In this document: in pieces, positions 1 through 10,775 of the stretch
How the letters are laid out: every line of letters begins with the position of its first letter
Position numbering within the stretch: position 1 is the stretch's first letter
NCBI RefSeq assembly: GCF_017874355.1
Contig: NZ_JAGGLI010000010.1
Span: 1-64,000 of the forward strand
Direction of reading: 5' to 3'
DNA from: Acetoanaerobium pronyense
GTDB lineage: Bacteria; Bacillota; Clostridia; Peptostreptococcales; Filifactoraceae
Length of the DNA: 64,000 nt
Program-made: the position numbers and the translations under genes
Notes under the pieces: generated by a model
What the model was told of the DNA's origin: nothing
Seen by the model: the letters and a program-made list of their open reading frames with translations, nothing else
Databases searched by the model: none

Positions 1-66
1 CATTTGAGTAGAAAACTAAAATTAAGAACTTTTATTGTGGAATTTTCTAATTTCTGAATTAAGAGC

Positions 67-510
67 CTAAATTATTTTTTTATGAATAATTCGGGCTTTT
101 ATATACATCTCTTCTTGATATTTTTTAAGGTCTTCAGGGTTTTTGGCAACATAATGATGATTAAGGACATAGTCCCATTTTGAACCATCAAAATATATAA
201 CTTCACTTTCATCTATTTCAAGTTCATAAACAACAGTGCCTTCTATGGCCGGAAGAGTGTTTTCTGGACTCACAGAGCACCATATGGGATATTCTACTTT
301 TTCAGGCTTTGGAACCATAGAGCTTGCTTCAGCGACAAACCATTTATAAAGCTTCGTATAGTAGGTTGTTATATCGTGATAATTTTCATAAAGATAGTTA
401 TATTTAATTCTAAAAACACCATCTGTCTTCAAATCATTAAGACTATGCTCATGCTGCCTTGTCCAAAGAATTGCTTTTCCGTTTTTAGATAAAGGATTTT
501 GAGGATTCAT
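67..510 (-). CDS. DUF3841-like protein, short C-terminus
   Basis: A 147-residue soluble protein that resembles the DUF3841 family (from memory): an early LWTRQHE motif, then WFVAEAS, YPIWCSVS and a WDYVLNHHYV segment. The family has no established biochemical role that I know of. Members I recall run some 40-50 residues further, so this copy may be truncated: it ends in a lysine/isoleucine-rich tail right after the EEMYIKA segment, and the downstream 66 bases show no long continuation in any frame. The ATG is preceded by an AAAGGAG-type ribosome site about 10 bases upstream. It is transcribed leftward, divergent from the next gene. The family assignment is moderately secure; function is unknown. 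Confidence 0.7.
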   Translation of the reverse strand: MNPQNPLSKNGKAILWTRQHEHSLNDLKTDGVFRIKYNYLYENYHDITTYYTKLYKWFVAEASSMVPKPEKVEYPIWCSVSPENTLPAIEGTVVYELEIDESEVIYFDGSKWDYVLNHHYVAKNPEDLKKYQEEMYIKARIIHKKII

Positions 511-765
511 CAGATTATCTCCTTTTATAGTGTTTTATTGAAACTTATATCCATTTATTAGGGAATAATTCAGATTATAATAAAAATGATACAGATATGA
601 ATAAATACACATGATTATAAGATTATATGTTATGGCTATACATAAAACATATAAAATTATGATATAGTAGATTTAGAATATATAATTAAAATTTTGAAAA
701 TACTTTAATATATAACTAGATTTTTAATTAAATAAATATAGATAAGATAAATTGGAGGGATAATT

Positions 766-1755
766 TTGATTATATTAAATAAAGAAGAGATGAAAAGAGC
801 AGTTACTATGAAAGAGGCTGTAAATCTTGCCTCAGAGGCACTTAGACTCTATACTAGCGGAAAAAGTAATATACCTCTTAGGACAGGAATCAATATAGAA
901 AAATCAAATGGGAATGCACTTTTTATGCCTGGATATGTAGATGAAATTCATGCTGCTGGGATAAAGATAGTATCAATTTTTCCAGATAATCATAAAATTG
1001 GATTACCTGCTGTGCCAGCTAGCATGATTCTTTTAGATGCAAATACAGGAGTAGTATCAGCAGTGATGGACGGTACCTATCTCACTCAACTTAGAACAGG
1101 AGCAGTTGCAGGATGTGCAACTGAGCTTTTATCAAGAAAAGATTCAAAAATAATGGCTCTAATAGGTACAGGGGGACAAGCCAAAGCCCAAGTAGAGGCT
1201 GTTCTTTCAGTAAGAAATATAGAGGAGATAAAAGTATTTGATTTATCAAATGATGAAGCAGAAGCTTTTGCAAGTATGCTAAGATATGAGCTTAAGGACT
1301 TTCAGGGCAATATAAAGACCTCAAAGACATCTGTGGAATGCATAGAGGATGCAGATATCATAACAACTATTACCACATCAAAAATTCCTACATTCGATGG
1401 CTCAAAGGTAAAACTTGGTGCACATATTAATGCCATGGGCTCCTACACTCCTGATAGCAGGGAGCTTGATGAAGTTATTTTAGATAGAGCTTCTCTTATA
1501 TATCTTGATACGCTTGATGGAGTACTTTCTGAGGCTGGAGACTTTATTATACCTATGGAAAATAAAAGATTTTCAAAAGAAAAGATAATGGGAGAGCTTG
1601 GAGAGCTTATACTTTCCAAAACAAAATCAAGGGAAGATGAAAATCAGATTACGGTATTTAAAAGCGTAGGTACAGCAGTACTTGATATTGTGACAGCTAA
1701 GGGTATTTATGAAAAAGCAAAGAATATGAATATGGGAAGAGAAGTTACTCTATAA
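766..1755 (+). CDS. Ornithine cyclodeaminase / mu-crystallin family protein
   Basis: A 329-residue NAD(P)-dependent enzyme of the ornithine cyclodeaminase/mu-crystallin family, whose members convert ornithine to proline plus ammonia or act as alanine dehydrogenases or ketimine reductases. Visible family signatures are LRTGAVAG near residue 110, the Rossmann glycine motif GTGGQA near residue 135, and a C-terminal KSVGTAVLDI segment. Full family length. It starts with TTG, set by a GGAGGG ribosome site seven bases upstream. The following membrane peptidase begins 18 bases after the stop, so the two are probably co-transcribed. An ornithine role would fit amino-acid-fermenting clostridia and the arginine genes further along, but the substrate cannot be read from sequence. 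Confidence 0.88.
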   Translation: MIILNKEEMKRAVTMKEAVNLASEALRLYTSGKSNIPLRTGINIEKSNGNALFMPGYVDEIHAAGIKIVSIFPDNHKIGLPAVPASMILLDANTGVVSAVMDGTYLTQLRTGAVAGCATELLSRKDSKIMALIGTGGQAKAQVEAVLSVRNIEEIKVFDLSNDEAEAFASMLRYELKDFQGNIKTSKTSVECIEDADIITTITTSKIPTFDGSKVKLGAHINAMGSYTPDSRELDEVILDRASLIYLDTLDGVLSEAGDFIIPMENKRFSKEKIMGELGELILSKTKSREDENQITVFKSVGTAVLDIVTAKGIYEKAKNMNMGREVTL

Positions 1756-1773
1756 GCGTGTAGGAGAATGATT

Positions 1774-2886
1774 ATGTTTCTAGAAAAAGCATATAGTAGA
1801 AGGAAAAAAATAGAAATTCCAGTATCATTTGCAGTTCTTGGAATTGCTTTATGTACATTTTTTTTAGGAATTTTATTTGAACAAAGACAAGATATTTTGG
1901 AAAAATATTTTTCCCTAACTATAAATAAATGGATAATCCAAGGAATAAACATAATTACAGGAATACTTCCATTTTCTTTAGGTGAGATACTATATGTATC
2001 TCACCTTATTGCAATTCCATTTGTATTTTTTCTTCTAATATACAAGATGTTTAAAGGAGGGTTTTTTAAATTTTCAGGAAAAATCATTCTTTATATTTCA
2101 GCACTGTACATACTATTTATGTTTTTATGGGGATTTAACTATAGCAGAATATCAATTGCACAAATGATAAACCTAGAAGTTTCTATGTATACAAAGCAGG
2201 AGCTTTATGACTTGAATCTAGCTCTTGTAGAAAAAGCAAATAATCTTAGAACTCTAGTTGAAGAAGATGAAAAAGGTTTAATGACAATTTCTGGAGGATA
2301 TAGGGATGTATTTTTAAGGGCAGATAAAGGATTTGAAAATGCGGGAGAAAAGATAAGGCCTCTCTCGGGAAGATATGGAAAGCCAAAATCAATTGCCCTA
2401 TCAAAGCCTATGTTATATACAAGAATCACAGGAATGTATTTTCCTTTTACAGCAGAAGCAAATGTAAATACAGCCATACCACATCTACTCCTTCCTGCAA
2501 CGACTCTTCATGAGATGGCCCATCAACGAGGAATAGCAAGAGAGGATGAAGCCAACTTTGTGGCATATCTAACAGGGAAGCTACATCCGGATTTTGATTT
2601 TCAGTATTCAGCTACGATTCTTGCACTCTTTAACTCTATGAATGCACTTTCAAGAGAAGACTCTGATTTAGCACGTGAGGTTGCAAGTCTTTACTCAGAA
2701 GACTTAAGAAGAGATATAGTAAGTTATAGAGAATTTTGGAGAAGATATGAAGGTAAGACTTCAGAGGTTGCAGAAAGGGTAAATGATAGTTATTTAAGAA
2801 GTAACAGACAAGATGATGGAGTAAAAAGCTATGGACGGATGGTAGATTTAATGATTGCTCATTTTAAAGCTAATAAGATTATTTGA
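1774..2886 (+). CDS. DUF3810 family membrane metallopeptidase-like protein
   Basis: About 370 residues with three hydrophobic segments in the first 120 residues (roughly 18-38, 63-93, 105-120), then a soluble domain carrying HEMAHQRGI followed by EDEANFVAY. This is an HExxH zinc site with a downstream glutamate, matching the DUF3810 family of predicted membrane-anchored zinc peptidases. The substrate is unknown. Two in-frame ATGs lie at 1768 and 1774; TAGGAG at 1761-1766 is spaced correctly only for 1774, so I prefer that start. It follows the ornithine cyclodeaminase-like gene at 18 bases and ends before a bidirectional terminator shared with bioY. Confidence 0.8.
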   Translation: MFLEKAYSRRKKIEIPVSFAVLGIALCTFFLGILFEQRQDILEKYFSLTINKWIIQGINIITGILPFSLGEILYVSHLIAIPFVFFLLIYKMFKGGFFKFSGKIILYISALYILFMFLWGFNYSRISIAQMINLEVSMYTKQELYDLNLALVEKANNLRTLVEEDEKGLMTISGGYRDVFLRADKGFENAGEKIRPLSGRYGKPKSIALSKPMLYTRITGMYFPFTAEANVNTAIPHLLLPATTLHEMAHQRGIAREDEANFVAYLTGKLHPDFDFQYSATILALFNSMNALSREDSDLAREVASLYSEDLRRDIVSYREFWRRYEGKTSEVAERVNDSYLRSNRQDDGVKSYGRMVDLMIAHFKANKII

Positions 2887-2910
2887 AATAATTACTCATA
2901 TCTCAAACTA

Positions 2911-2965
2911 AAACCCTAGGCTATTCTAAAGTATAGACAATTAGAATAGCTTAGGGTTTTTTATT
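2911..2965. terminator. Bidirectional intrinsic terminator
   Basis: A 19-bp stem (2911-2929 with 2941-2959, one G-U pair) with A-rich and T-rich flanks between convergent genes: the DUF3810 gene on plus and bioY on minus. It can end transcription from both sides. Confidence 0.85.
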
Positions 2966-2998
2966 TTAGAGATATCAGTTTATGATTATTTGTTATAA

Positions 2999-3589
2999 CT
3001 ATGCGGCCACTTTATTATTTGATGGCATTAGATTGGATTTTTTAAGTCCATTTCTCACATAGTAAGCTACAAATGCTCCCAAGCTTACCTTTACAAAATC
3101 AGAGGCTATAAAAGGAGTTACGCCACTAGCGATTGCTTGAGGGGTAGTAAGGCCAAGCACAGCTTTAAGCTGAAGCGCTCCTATGATATATATTACTGCA
3201 AGTCCTACAATCATTGAAAAGAATAATATGAAAAATTCGCTTTTCTTTCCATTAGCATATCTAGAAAGATTTTCTACTAAAAATCCGATTACAAAAGCTC
3301 CAATTACAAATCCGATTATGTATCCTCCAGTTGGGCCAAGGATTACGCCTATTCCGCCTCTTCCCCCTGAAAATACAGGAAGACCAATAGCTCCTAGAAG
3401 CATATATACTCCTTGGGATATAAATCCAAGTTTTTTTCCAAGGGTAGCTCCGGCCATAGCAACTCCCATTACATGTAAAGTTATTGGAACAGGTGTAAAT
3501 GGAAGGGGTATTGCAATAAGGGCAAGCACACATGTCATTGCAGCAAATATAGCTGAAAGTATAAGTTCTTTTGTGGTTAAAATTTTCAT
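2999..3589 (-). CDS. bioY: Biotin transporter S component BioY
   Basis: A 196-residue integral membrane protein, the substrate-capture (S) subunit of an ECF-type biotin importer. It has six hydrophobic segments and family features: an N-terminal TKELILSAIFAA, PFTPVPITLH, and the glycine-rich GGIGVILGPTGGYIIGF. The ATG follows AGGAGG at ideal spacing. It is monocistronic, with its own promoter and the terminator at 2911. No ecfA/ecfT genes are adjacent, so it probably shares an energising module encoded elsewhere or works alone, as reported for some BioY proteins. A biotin repressor operator was not recognised upstream. Confidence 0.95.
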   Translation of the reverse strand: MKILTTKELILSAIFAAMTCVLALIAIPLPFTPVPITLHVMGVAMAGATLGKKLGFISQGVYMLLGAIGLPVFSGGRGGIGVILGPTGGYIIGFVIGAFVIGFLVENLSRYANGKKSEFFILFFSMIVGLAVIYIIGALQLKAVLGLTTPQAIASGVTPFIASDFVKVSLGAFVAYYVRNGLKKSNLMPSNNKVAA

Positions 3590-3671
3590 CTTTTCCTCCT
3601 GATTTGAGATTTCCTGCTTCTTAGCAAAGGAATATTTTTAAAATATAGAAGATATATTCTTTATATTATGA

Positions 3672-3700
3672 ATTATATAACCTACAGAAAGAAACATCAA
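3672..3700 (-). promoter_or_regulatory. SigmaA-type promoter for bioY
   Basis: Reading the minus strand, TTGATG (3695-3700) and TATAAT (3672-3677) are separated by 17 bases. It lies about 85 bases upstream of the bioY start, with no gene between. Confidence 0.7.
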
Positions 3701-3882
3701 CTATAAAAATATCGAGGTTTACAATAGATTTTGCAAAAAATGTCGATATATATTAGGATATATACGTGGCACTTATTTTTTAGAAACGGTTATATAATAT
3801 TTAGAAATAAAGTAAAATATAATAGGAATTAAAATATACAGATAAATCTAATATAAATTATATGCTTTGTGAAAGGGAAAAT

Positions 3883-6210
3883 ATGAAATCCATTAGAACC
3901 CAAATGTCAATATATATGATAATTATGGCAGTTTTACTATTCCTAAGCCTTGGACTAGTAATTAACCATAGACTTCAATCTCTTCCTGAAGAGATAAAAA
4001 ATCAATATCAGGAAATTACAAGTTCTAGAGCGGATGAAGTAAGCAAGGAGCTTGAAGGGTTAAGTGAGCAGATTAGAATGATTTCAAGGTCATCTGTAAT
4101 TTCTTCTCTGGATATGGATGTGATAAAACCATTTCTTCTTTCTATATCAGATGGAAGTAAATTTAGAAATCTAACTATTTCTGATATTGCAGGGAGTGCA
4201 TGGACTACTTATGATGTAGAAATAGATATATCATCTCAGGAGCAATTTCAAAGAATAATTTTGGGATCAGAGAATGAGCTTATTTCTCGTCCCTTTAAAA
4301 GCCCATATATAGAGGGCGCACCCATAATTACAATTTCTCATGCAGTGAAGCAAAATGGACAGACAATTGGTCTTGTAAATGGAGTAATATCTACAGAGTT
4401 TTTAAACCAAATAGTACGTGAAATAAATTTTAAAAGGACAGGCTATGCATGGATTGCAGATGAACAGGGAAGAGTTATCAGCCATCCATCGAGAGTAATA
4501 GATAATGAAACTTCACTTATAGATGTGCTAGGTGACAGGTCTGTAAAAGATAAAATACTTAGTACAAGTGAGGGGATAAACCTGTATAAAGAAGATACAG
4601 GGGAAGAATTTATTGTAATTCATTCCAAGATAGAAAGCTCTCCAGGGTGGGTATTTTTAATGTCTTTATCCCAAGAAGAGGCATATATGGAAGTAAACGC
4701 TATTTATAAATATTTGGAGATAAGCTTTATTATAGGCCTTATAATTGTAATAATATTTGCTATCATTTATTCAAATACAATCTCCAAGCCAATAATGAAC
4801 TTGAAAAAGGTATTTGAAAAGGCATCCAATGGAGATTTTTCAGTAAGAGCTGATGAGTCTATAAAAAATGAGGTGGGAGATGCAGCTAAAAGCTTCAATA
4901 AAATGCTGTATCAGATTAAAGAGCTTACCTATAAAGACACTATAACGGGTCTTTACAACTATAATAGTTTTTTAATTGAACTTCCCCATACGTTAGAATA
5001 TTTTAGAAATATCCATGAAGAGCAAAGTGGATATATTGCAGTGGTTTCTGTGGATGATTTCAAAAAGATAAACAGTATTGGAGGCTATGAAACTGGAAAC
5101 ATAGTTTTAAAAAGGCTTTCAGATTCAATAAAGGGGTTTATAGGTGATGGAGAATTAATTGCAAGGTATTTTGGAGATGAAATAATACTGTTTCTAGTAG
5201 ATAAAAATCTTGAGGAAATTCATATAAGACTCAAAAGACTAAAAGCTATATGCTGCACGCCTTTAGAGATTAAAGGGATTGAATATAGGCTCAAGGTGAG
5301 CATAGGAGCAGGTCTTTTAGAATTTACAAACAATAGAGTTGAAGATGTAATACACCATGGAACAATTGCAAAATTAAAGGTAAAAAAGCTCGGCGGAGAT
5401 GGGTATGAGATATACAACGAAGATATAAATCATGCTATCAAACAAGAGCAGGAAATAGAAAACTCCCTTTATCATGCCCTTGAAAATAAAGAATTTTACC
5501 TTGTGTATCAGCCTATAGTGGATATAAGGACAAATCAAATAGTAGGAAATGAAGCTCTCCTTAGATGGGACAACAAGGATTGGGGACATATTCCCATTTA
5601 TTATATTATAGAGCTTATGGAGAAAAAAGGAATTATTGTAGATGTAGGAGAATGGGTGCTTACTGAGGCATGCAGGCAAAATAAACTATGGCAAGATAAA
5701 AACTTAGGGGATTTTAAAGTCTCAGTAAATCTTTCCCCTCTTCAGCTTGAAGATATGGGATTTATGGATAAGATTCAAAAAGCACTGGAGCTTACGGAGT
5801 TAGACCCTAAATATCTGGAACTTGAAATTACAGAATCAAGTGCAATGACTAATGTAAAGGACAAGCTTGAGCAAATTAAAAAACTCAAAAATATGGGGAT
5901 AAAGATTTCCATAGATGACTTTGGGACTGGGTACTCATCCCTTTCCTATCTTACTCAGCTTCCTATTGATACCTTAAAAATAGATAGAAGCTTCGTGAAG
6001 GATATGGTATCTGATGGTAATGCAAAGGCCATAATTAGCACTATTATTACAATGGCAAAATCCTTGAATATAAAAGTTACTGCAGAGGGAGTGGAAACTG
6101 AAAAACATCTTGAGATGCTAAAATCAATGGAGTGCGATAAGATACAGGGATATCTTGTAAGCAGGCCCTTAAAGCCAGAAATACTTGAGTCCCTACTTAA
6201 GCAACTGTAG
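3883..6210 (+). CDS. Membrane sensor with degenerate GGDEF and intact EAL domains
   Basis: About 775 residues: a transmembrane helix near residue 8-28, a large extracytoplasmic Cache-like sensor domain, a second transmembrane helix near 280-300, a HAMP segment, a GGDEF-like domain and a C-terminal EAL domain. The GGDEF loop reads FGDEI and the preceding substrate region has GYETGN, so cyclase activity is unlikely. The EAL domain keeps NEALLRW, ELEITES, DDFGTGYSSL, LKIDRSF, AEGVET and QGYLVS, so it should hydrolyse c-di-GMP. The start at 3883 has AAAGGG about 5 bases upstream; an earlier in-frame ATG at 3862 has none. Monocistronic. The c-di-GMP riboswitch at 56.7 kb gives a possible downstream target. 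Confidence 0.92.
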   Translation: MKSIRTQMSIYMIIMAVLLFLSLGLVINHRLQSLPEEIKNQYQEITSSRADEVSKELEGLSEQIRMISRSSVISSLDMDVIKPFLLSISDGSKFRNLTISDIAGSAWTTYDVEIDISSQEQFQRIILGSENELISRPFKSPYIEGAPIITISHAVKQNGQTIGLVNGVISTEFLNQIVREINFKRTGYAWIADEQGRVISHPSRVIDNETSLIDVLGDRSVKDKILSTSEGINLYKEDTGEEFIVIHSKIESSPGWVFLMSLSQEEAYMEVNAIYKYLEISFIIGLIIVIIFAIIYSNTISKPIMNLKKVFEKASNGDFSVRADESIKNEVGDAAKSFNKMLYQIKELTYKDTITGLYNYNSFLIELPHTLEYFRNIHEEQSGYIAVVSVDDFKKINSIGGYETGNIVLKRLSDSIKGFIGDGELIARYFGDEIILFLVDKNLEEIHIRLKRLKAICCTPLEIKGIEYRLKVSIGAGLLEFTNNRVEDVIHHGTIAKLKVKKLGGDGYEIYNEDINHAIKQEQEIENSLYHALENKEFYLVYQPIVDIRTNQIVGNEALLRWDNKDWGHIPIYYIIELMEKKGIIVDVGEWVLTEACRQNKLWQDKNLGDFKVSVNLSPLQLEDMGFMDKIQKALELTELDPKYLELEITESSAMTNVKDKLEQIKKLKNMGIKISIDDFGTGYSSLSYLTQLPIDTLKIDRSFVKDMVSDGNAKAIISTIITMAKSLNIKVTAEGVETEKHLEMLKSMECDKIQGYLVSRPLKPEILESLLKQL

Positions 6211-6302
6211 ATGCTATTTATTTTATTAAAGATTAAATCAAAATAAAAGGGGAATCTTAAAGCTTATAGCGTTAAGATAAAAGATAAAGGGGGAGAATAG
6301 TA

Positions 6303-8123
6303 TTGGACACTTCAGTTTTAAGAAGAGAAGAAGTAGATAAATCACTTACATGGGATTTAGGTGCTCTTTATCAGAGTGAAGAAGAGTTTGAAAGAGATTA
6401 TAAAGCAATCGATGAAAAATCCAAAATTCTTCAGCAAAGTTTTAAAGGAAAGCTATCTGATCCTGAAACTATAGCAAGTTGCCTAGATTCTTTGAGGGAA
6501 GTTTTGGAGCTACTTGGAAAAGCTGGTACATATGCTTTTCTGGAGGTTTCTGTGGACCAGTCAAACTCTTCAAATCAGGCAAGGCAGGGAAGATTTAATA
6601 ACCTTCAATCAAAGGTAGCAGCAAGGCTGAGCTTTATTAGAGGTGAAATACTAAATCAAAATAAAGAAATCATAGAAAGTGCGATTGAACTTTCTAGTTC
6701 AAACAAAAACTATCTAAATGAAATAATGAGATTCAAGCCATATATCCTTCATGAAGAGACAGAGAAGGTCCTTGCAGGTCTATCTTCAGTTTTGGAGTCC
6801 CCATTTGCTATATATAGTAAAGCTAAGCTTGCAGATCTTGATTTTAAGCCCTTTAAAGTAGGGGAGAAAGAGTATCCCCTAAGCTTTGTAATTTTTGAAA
6901 ATCACTATGAATATGAAACAGATAAGGATATAAGAAGAGAGGCATTTAGAGCCTTTTCAGAGCAGCTAAAAGCATATCAGCATACTATGGGAGGAACCTT
7001 TGGAACCCAGGTTTTAAAAGAAAAAATCCTTTCAGACCTTAGAGGGTTTGAATCTGTGATAGATAGCCTTCTTTTTCCTCAAGAAGTGGATAGAAGTCTT
7101 TATGATAGGCAGATAGATATTATTATGGAAAAATTAGCTCCACATATGAGAAAGTATGCAAAATTTTTAGGGGAAATTCATAATATAGAAAAGCTAGAGT
7201 TTGCTGATTTGAAGCTGACAGTAGACCCAGACTTTGAGCCAAGTATATCTGTAGAGGAATCAAAGGATTATCTTTTTAAAGCTTTGTCTATATTTGGAGA
7301 AGATTATCTTGATATGATAAAAAGAAGCTTTGATGAAAGATGGATAGATTTTGTTCAAAACAAAGGAAAAACAACAGGAGCATTTTGTGCAAGTCCTTAT
7401 CTAAGCCATCCCTTTGTACTGATTAGCTGGTCAGAGAGGATGAGAGAGGTATTCGTCCTTGCACATGAGCTTGGACATGCAGGTCATTTTTATCTTTCCC
7501 ACAAAAACCAAAATATTTTTGATTCTAGGCCATCCCTTTATTTTATAGAGGCTCCATCTACTATGAATGAAATGATAATGGCAGATTATCTTATGAAAAA
7601 AGAGGATTACCTGAGATTTAAAAGATGGGTTTTATCCTCTATGATAAGTAGGACATACTATCACAACTTTGTCACCCATCTTCTTGAAGCTCATTTTCAA
7701 AGAGAGGTTTATAAGATTATAGATTCTGGAGGGAGCGTGCAGGCCTCTGACCTTAATAGATTAAAAAGGGAAAGCCTTGAGATATTTTGGGGAGATACAG
7801 TAAATATAACAGAGGGGGCTGAGCTTACATGGATGAGGCAGCTTCATTATTATAAAGGTCTTTATCCATACACCTATAGTGCGGGCCTCACAGTTGCCAC
7901 AGCTGTAATGAAAAGAATAAAAGAAGAAGGAAGTCCGGCAGTAAATGACTGGATGAGTGTACTAAAAGCAGGAGGGACTCTAAACCCAGTGGAGCTTGCA
8001 AAGCTTGCTGGAGTTGATATTACAACTGAAAAACCTCTACTTGATACAATAGAATATATTGGAAATATAATAGATGAGATAATTAGTCTTACAAAAGAGA
8101 TTGAAAAAACAAAAAATCTATAG
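6303..8123 (+). CDS. pepF: Oligoendopeptidase F (M3B family)
   Basis: A 606-residue cytoplasmic zinc metallopeptidase of the M3B/PepF family that cleaves short peptides. The zinc site HELGHAGHF begins at residue 388, and a downstream EAPSTMNEMI supplies the third ligand region. The N-terminal helical domain and C-terminal YSAGLTVA are also typical, and length matches the family. It starts with TTG, positioned by a GGGGGAG ribosome site. A short hairpin terminator follows the stop. It stands alone and may help recycle peptides in an amino-acid-fermenting cell (inference). Confidence 0.95.
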   Translation: MDTSVLRREEVDKSLTWDLGALYQSEEEFERDYKAIDEKSKILQQSFKGKLSDPETIASCLDSLREVLELLGKAGTYAFLEVSVDQSNSSNQARQGRFNNLQSKVAARLSFIRGEILNQNKEIIESAIELSSSNKNYLNEIMRFKPYILHEETEKVLAGLSSVLESPFAIYSKAKLADLDFKPFKVGEKEYPLSFVIFENHYEYETDKDIRREAFRAFSEQLKAYQHTMGGTFGTQVLKEKILSDLRGFESVIDSLLFPQEVDRSLYDRQIDIIMEKLAPHMRKYAKFLGEIHNIEKLEFADLKLTVDPDFEPSISVEESKDYLFKALSIFGEDYLDMIKRSFDERWIDFVQNKGKTTGAFCASPYLSHPFVLISWSERMREVFVLAHELGHAGHFYLSHKNQNIFDSRPSLYFIEAPSTMNEMIMADYLMKKEDYLRFKRWVLSSMISRTYYHNFVTHLLEAHFQREVYKIIDSGGSVQASDLNRLKRESLEIFWGDTVNITEGAELTWMRQLHYYKGLYPYTYSAGLTVATAVMKRIKEEGSPAVNDWMSVLKAGGTLNPVELAKLAGVDITTEKPLLDTIEYIGNIIDEIISLTKEIEKTKNL

Positions 8124-8128
8124 AATAG

Positions 8129-8154
8129 GACGCCTCTTTCATGGGGCGTTTTAA
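8129..8154 (+). terminator. Intrinsic terminator after pepF
   Basis: A short GC-rich stem (8130-8136 with 8143-8149, one G-U pair) followed by a TTTT run, six bases after the pepF stop. Confidence 0.65.
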
Positions 8155-8180
8155 GTTTTATTTATAATACGGAGGGAATC

Positions 8181-9047
8181 ATGAAGTACGAAGGAAGTAT
8201 ATATAGACCACCAAGTGAGGCAAGAAGTCTTATAGTTCAAGTTGCAGTTGGATGTGCCCATAACAAATGTACATTTTGCAGTATGTATAAAGATAAGAGC
8301 TTTAGAATTAAATCATGGGAAGAAATAAAAGAGGATCTTGACGAGGCTAGAGAAAATTACAGATATATAAAGAGAATATTTTTAGCAGATGGAGATGCTC
8401 TAGTACTTCCTGCCAAAAAATTGATTCAAATACTTGATTATATTAAAGAAATTTTTCCTGAGTGCGAAAGAGTGGGTATATATGCAGCCCCAAAGGATAT
8501 ACTTCTAAAGTCTGAGGAGGACTTAAAAGCCCTAAAGGAAAGTGGTCTAGGAATAGTGTATATAGGGATTGAATCAGGGGATGACCAGATACTTAAAGAT
8601 ATAGAAAAGGGAGTCTCTTCTTCAGAGATAATAAGCTCTGGACAAAAGCTAAAGGCTGCACAGATTCCTATATCGATTACACTCATCTCAGGAATAGGGG
8701 GAAAAGAGAAAACTAAAGAGCATGCTATCGAATCTGCAAGGGTTGTAAATCGTATAAATCCTGAATATGTGTCGTTTTTAACACTGATGCTTGAAGAGGG
8801 TACTCCTCTTTATGAAGACTGGCAAAACGATAAGTTTTCACTTCTTAGCCCCAAAGAAGTTCTTGAGGAGATAAGGCTCTTTATAGAAAATACAGATTTA
8901 AAAGGCTCTATATTTAGGGCAAACCATGCATCAAACTATATATCCTTAGGAGGGATACTTAACGAGGAAAAAGATGAATTGCTTAAAAATATAGATGAGG
9001 CATTGTCAGAGGATTTTTTCAAGCCTGAGCATTTAAGAGGGCTTTAG
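8181..9047 (+). CDS. Radical SAM protein
   Basis: A 288-residue protein with an N-terminal radical SAM cluster motif, CAHNKCTFC, in a CX4CX2C spacing instead of the commoner CX3CX2C. Downstream are GDALVLP, GIESGDDQIL and ITLISGIGG, which fit the SAM-binding beta strands of the radical SAM TIM barrel. It belongs to a family usually annotated only as radical SAM protein (COG1032-like); the reaction is unknown. The ATG is preceded by GGAGGG. It lies 57 bases after pepF but beyond that gene's terminator, so it probably has its own promoter. Confidence 0.85.
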   Translation: MKYEGSIYRPPSEARSLIVQVAVGCAHNKCTFCSMYKDKSFRIKSWEEIKEDLDEARENYRYIKRIFLADGDALVLPAKKLIQILDYIKEIFPECERVGIYAAPKDILLKSEEDLKALKESGLGIVYIGIESGDDQILKDIEKGVSSSEIISSGQKLKAAQIPISITLISGIGGKEKTKEHAIESARVVNRINPEYVSFLTLMLEEGTPLYEDWQNDKFSLLSPKEVLEEIRLFIENTDLKGSIFRANHASNYISLGGILNEEKDELLKNIDEALSEDFFKPEHLRGL

Positions 9048-9090
9048 AGTAAGTGGAATTGCTTAAAATAAATATGAAATTACTCAAAGC

Positions 9091-9125
9091 AAAAACATGG
9101 TATTGCCTTTGGCAATACCATGTTT
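9091..9125. terminator. Strong intrinsic terminator hairpin
   Basis: A perfect 15-bp stem (9093-9107 with 9111-9125) with a 3-base loop. The T run follows on the minus strand, so it chiefly ends the leftward ABC-F transcript, but it also lies between convergent genes and can stop the radical SAM transcript. Confidence 0.85.
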
Positions 9126-9191
9126 AATAGATTGTAAAAATATAATATTTAAAAGTAATAAGGATTAAAGCAGTTTTGGTCCTTAACTGAT

Positions 9192-10775
<1,584 letters not shown>

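Noticed and set aside
3183-3602. A 139-codon plus-strand ORF opposite bioY
   Set aside because: It is the antisense shadow of a clear BioY gene; codon use is proline-rich from the complement and it has no ribosome site.
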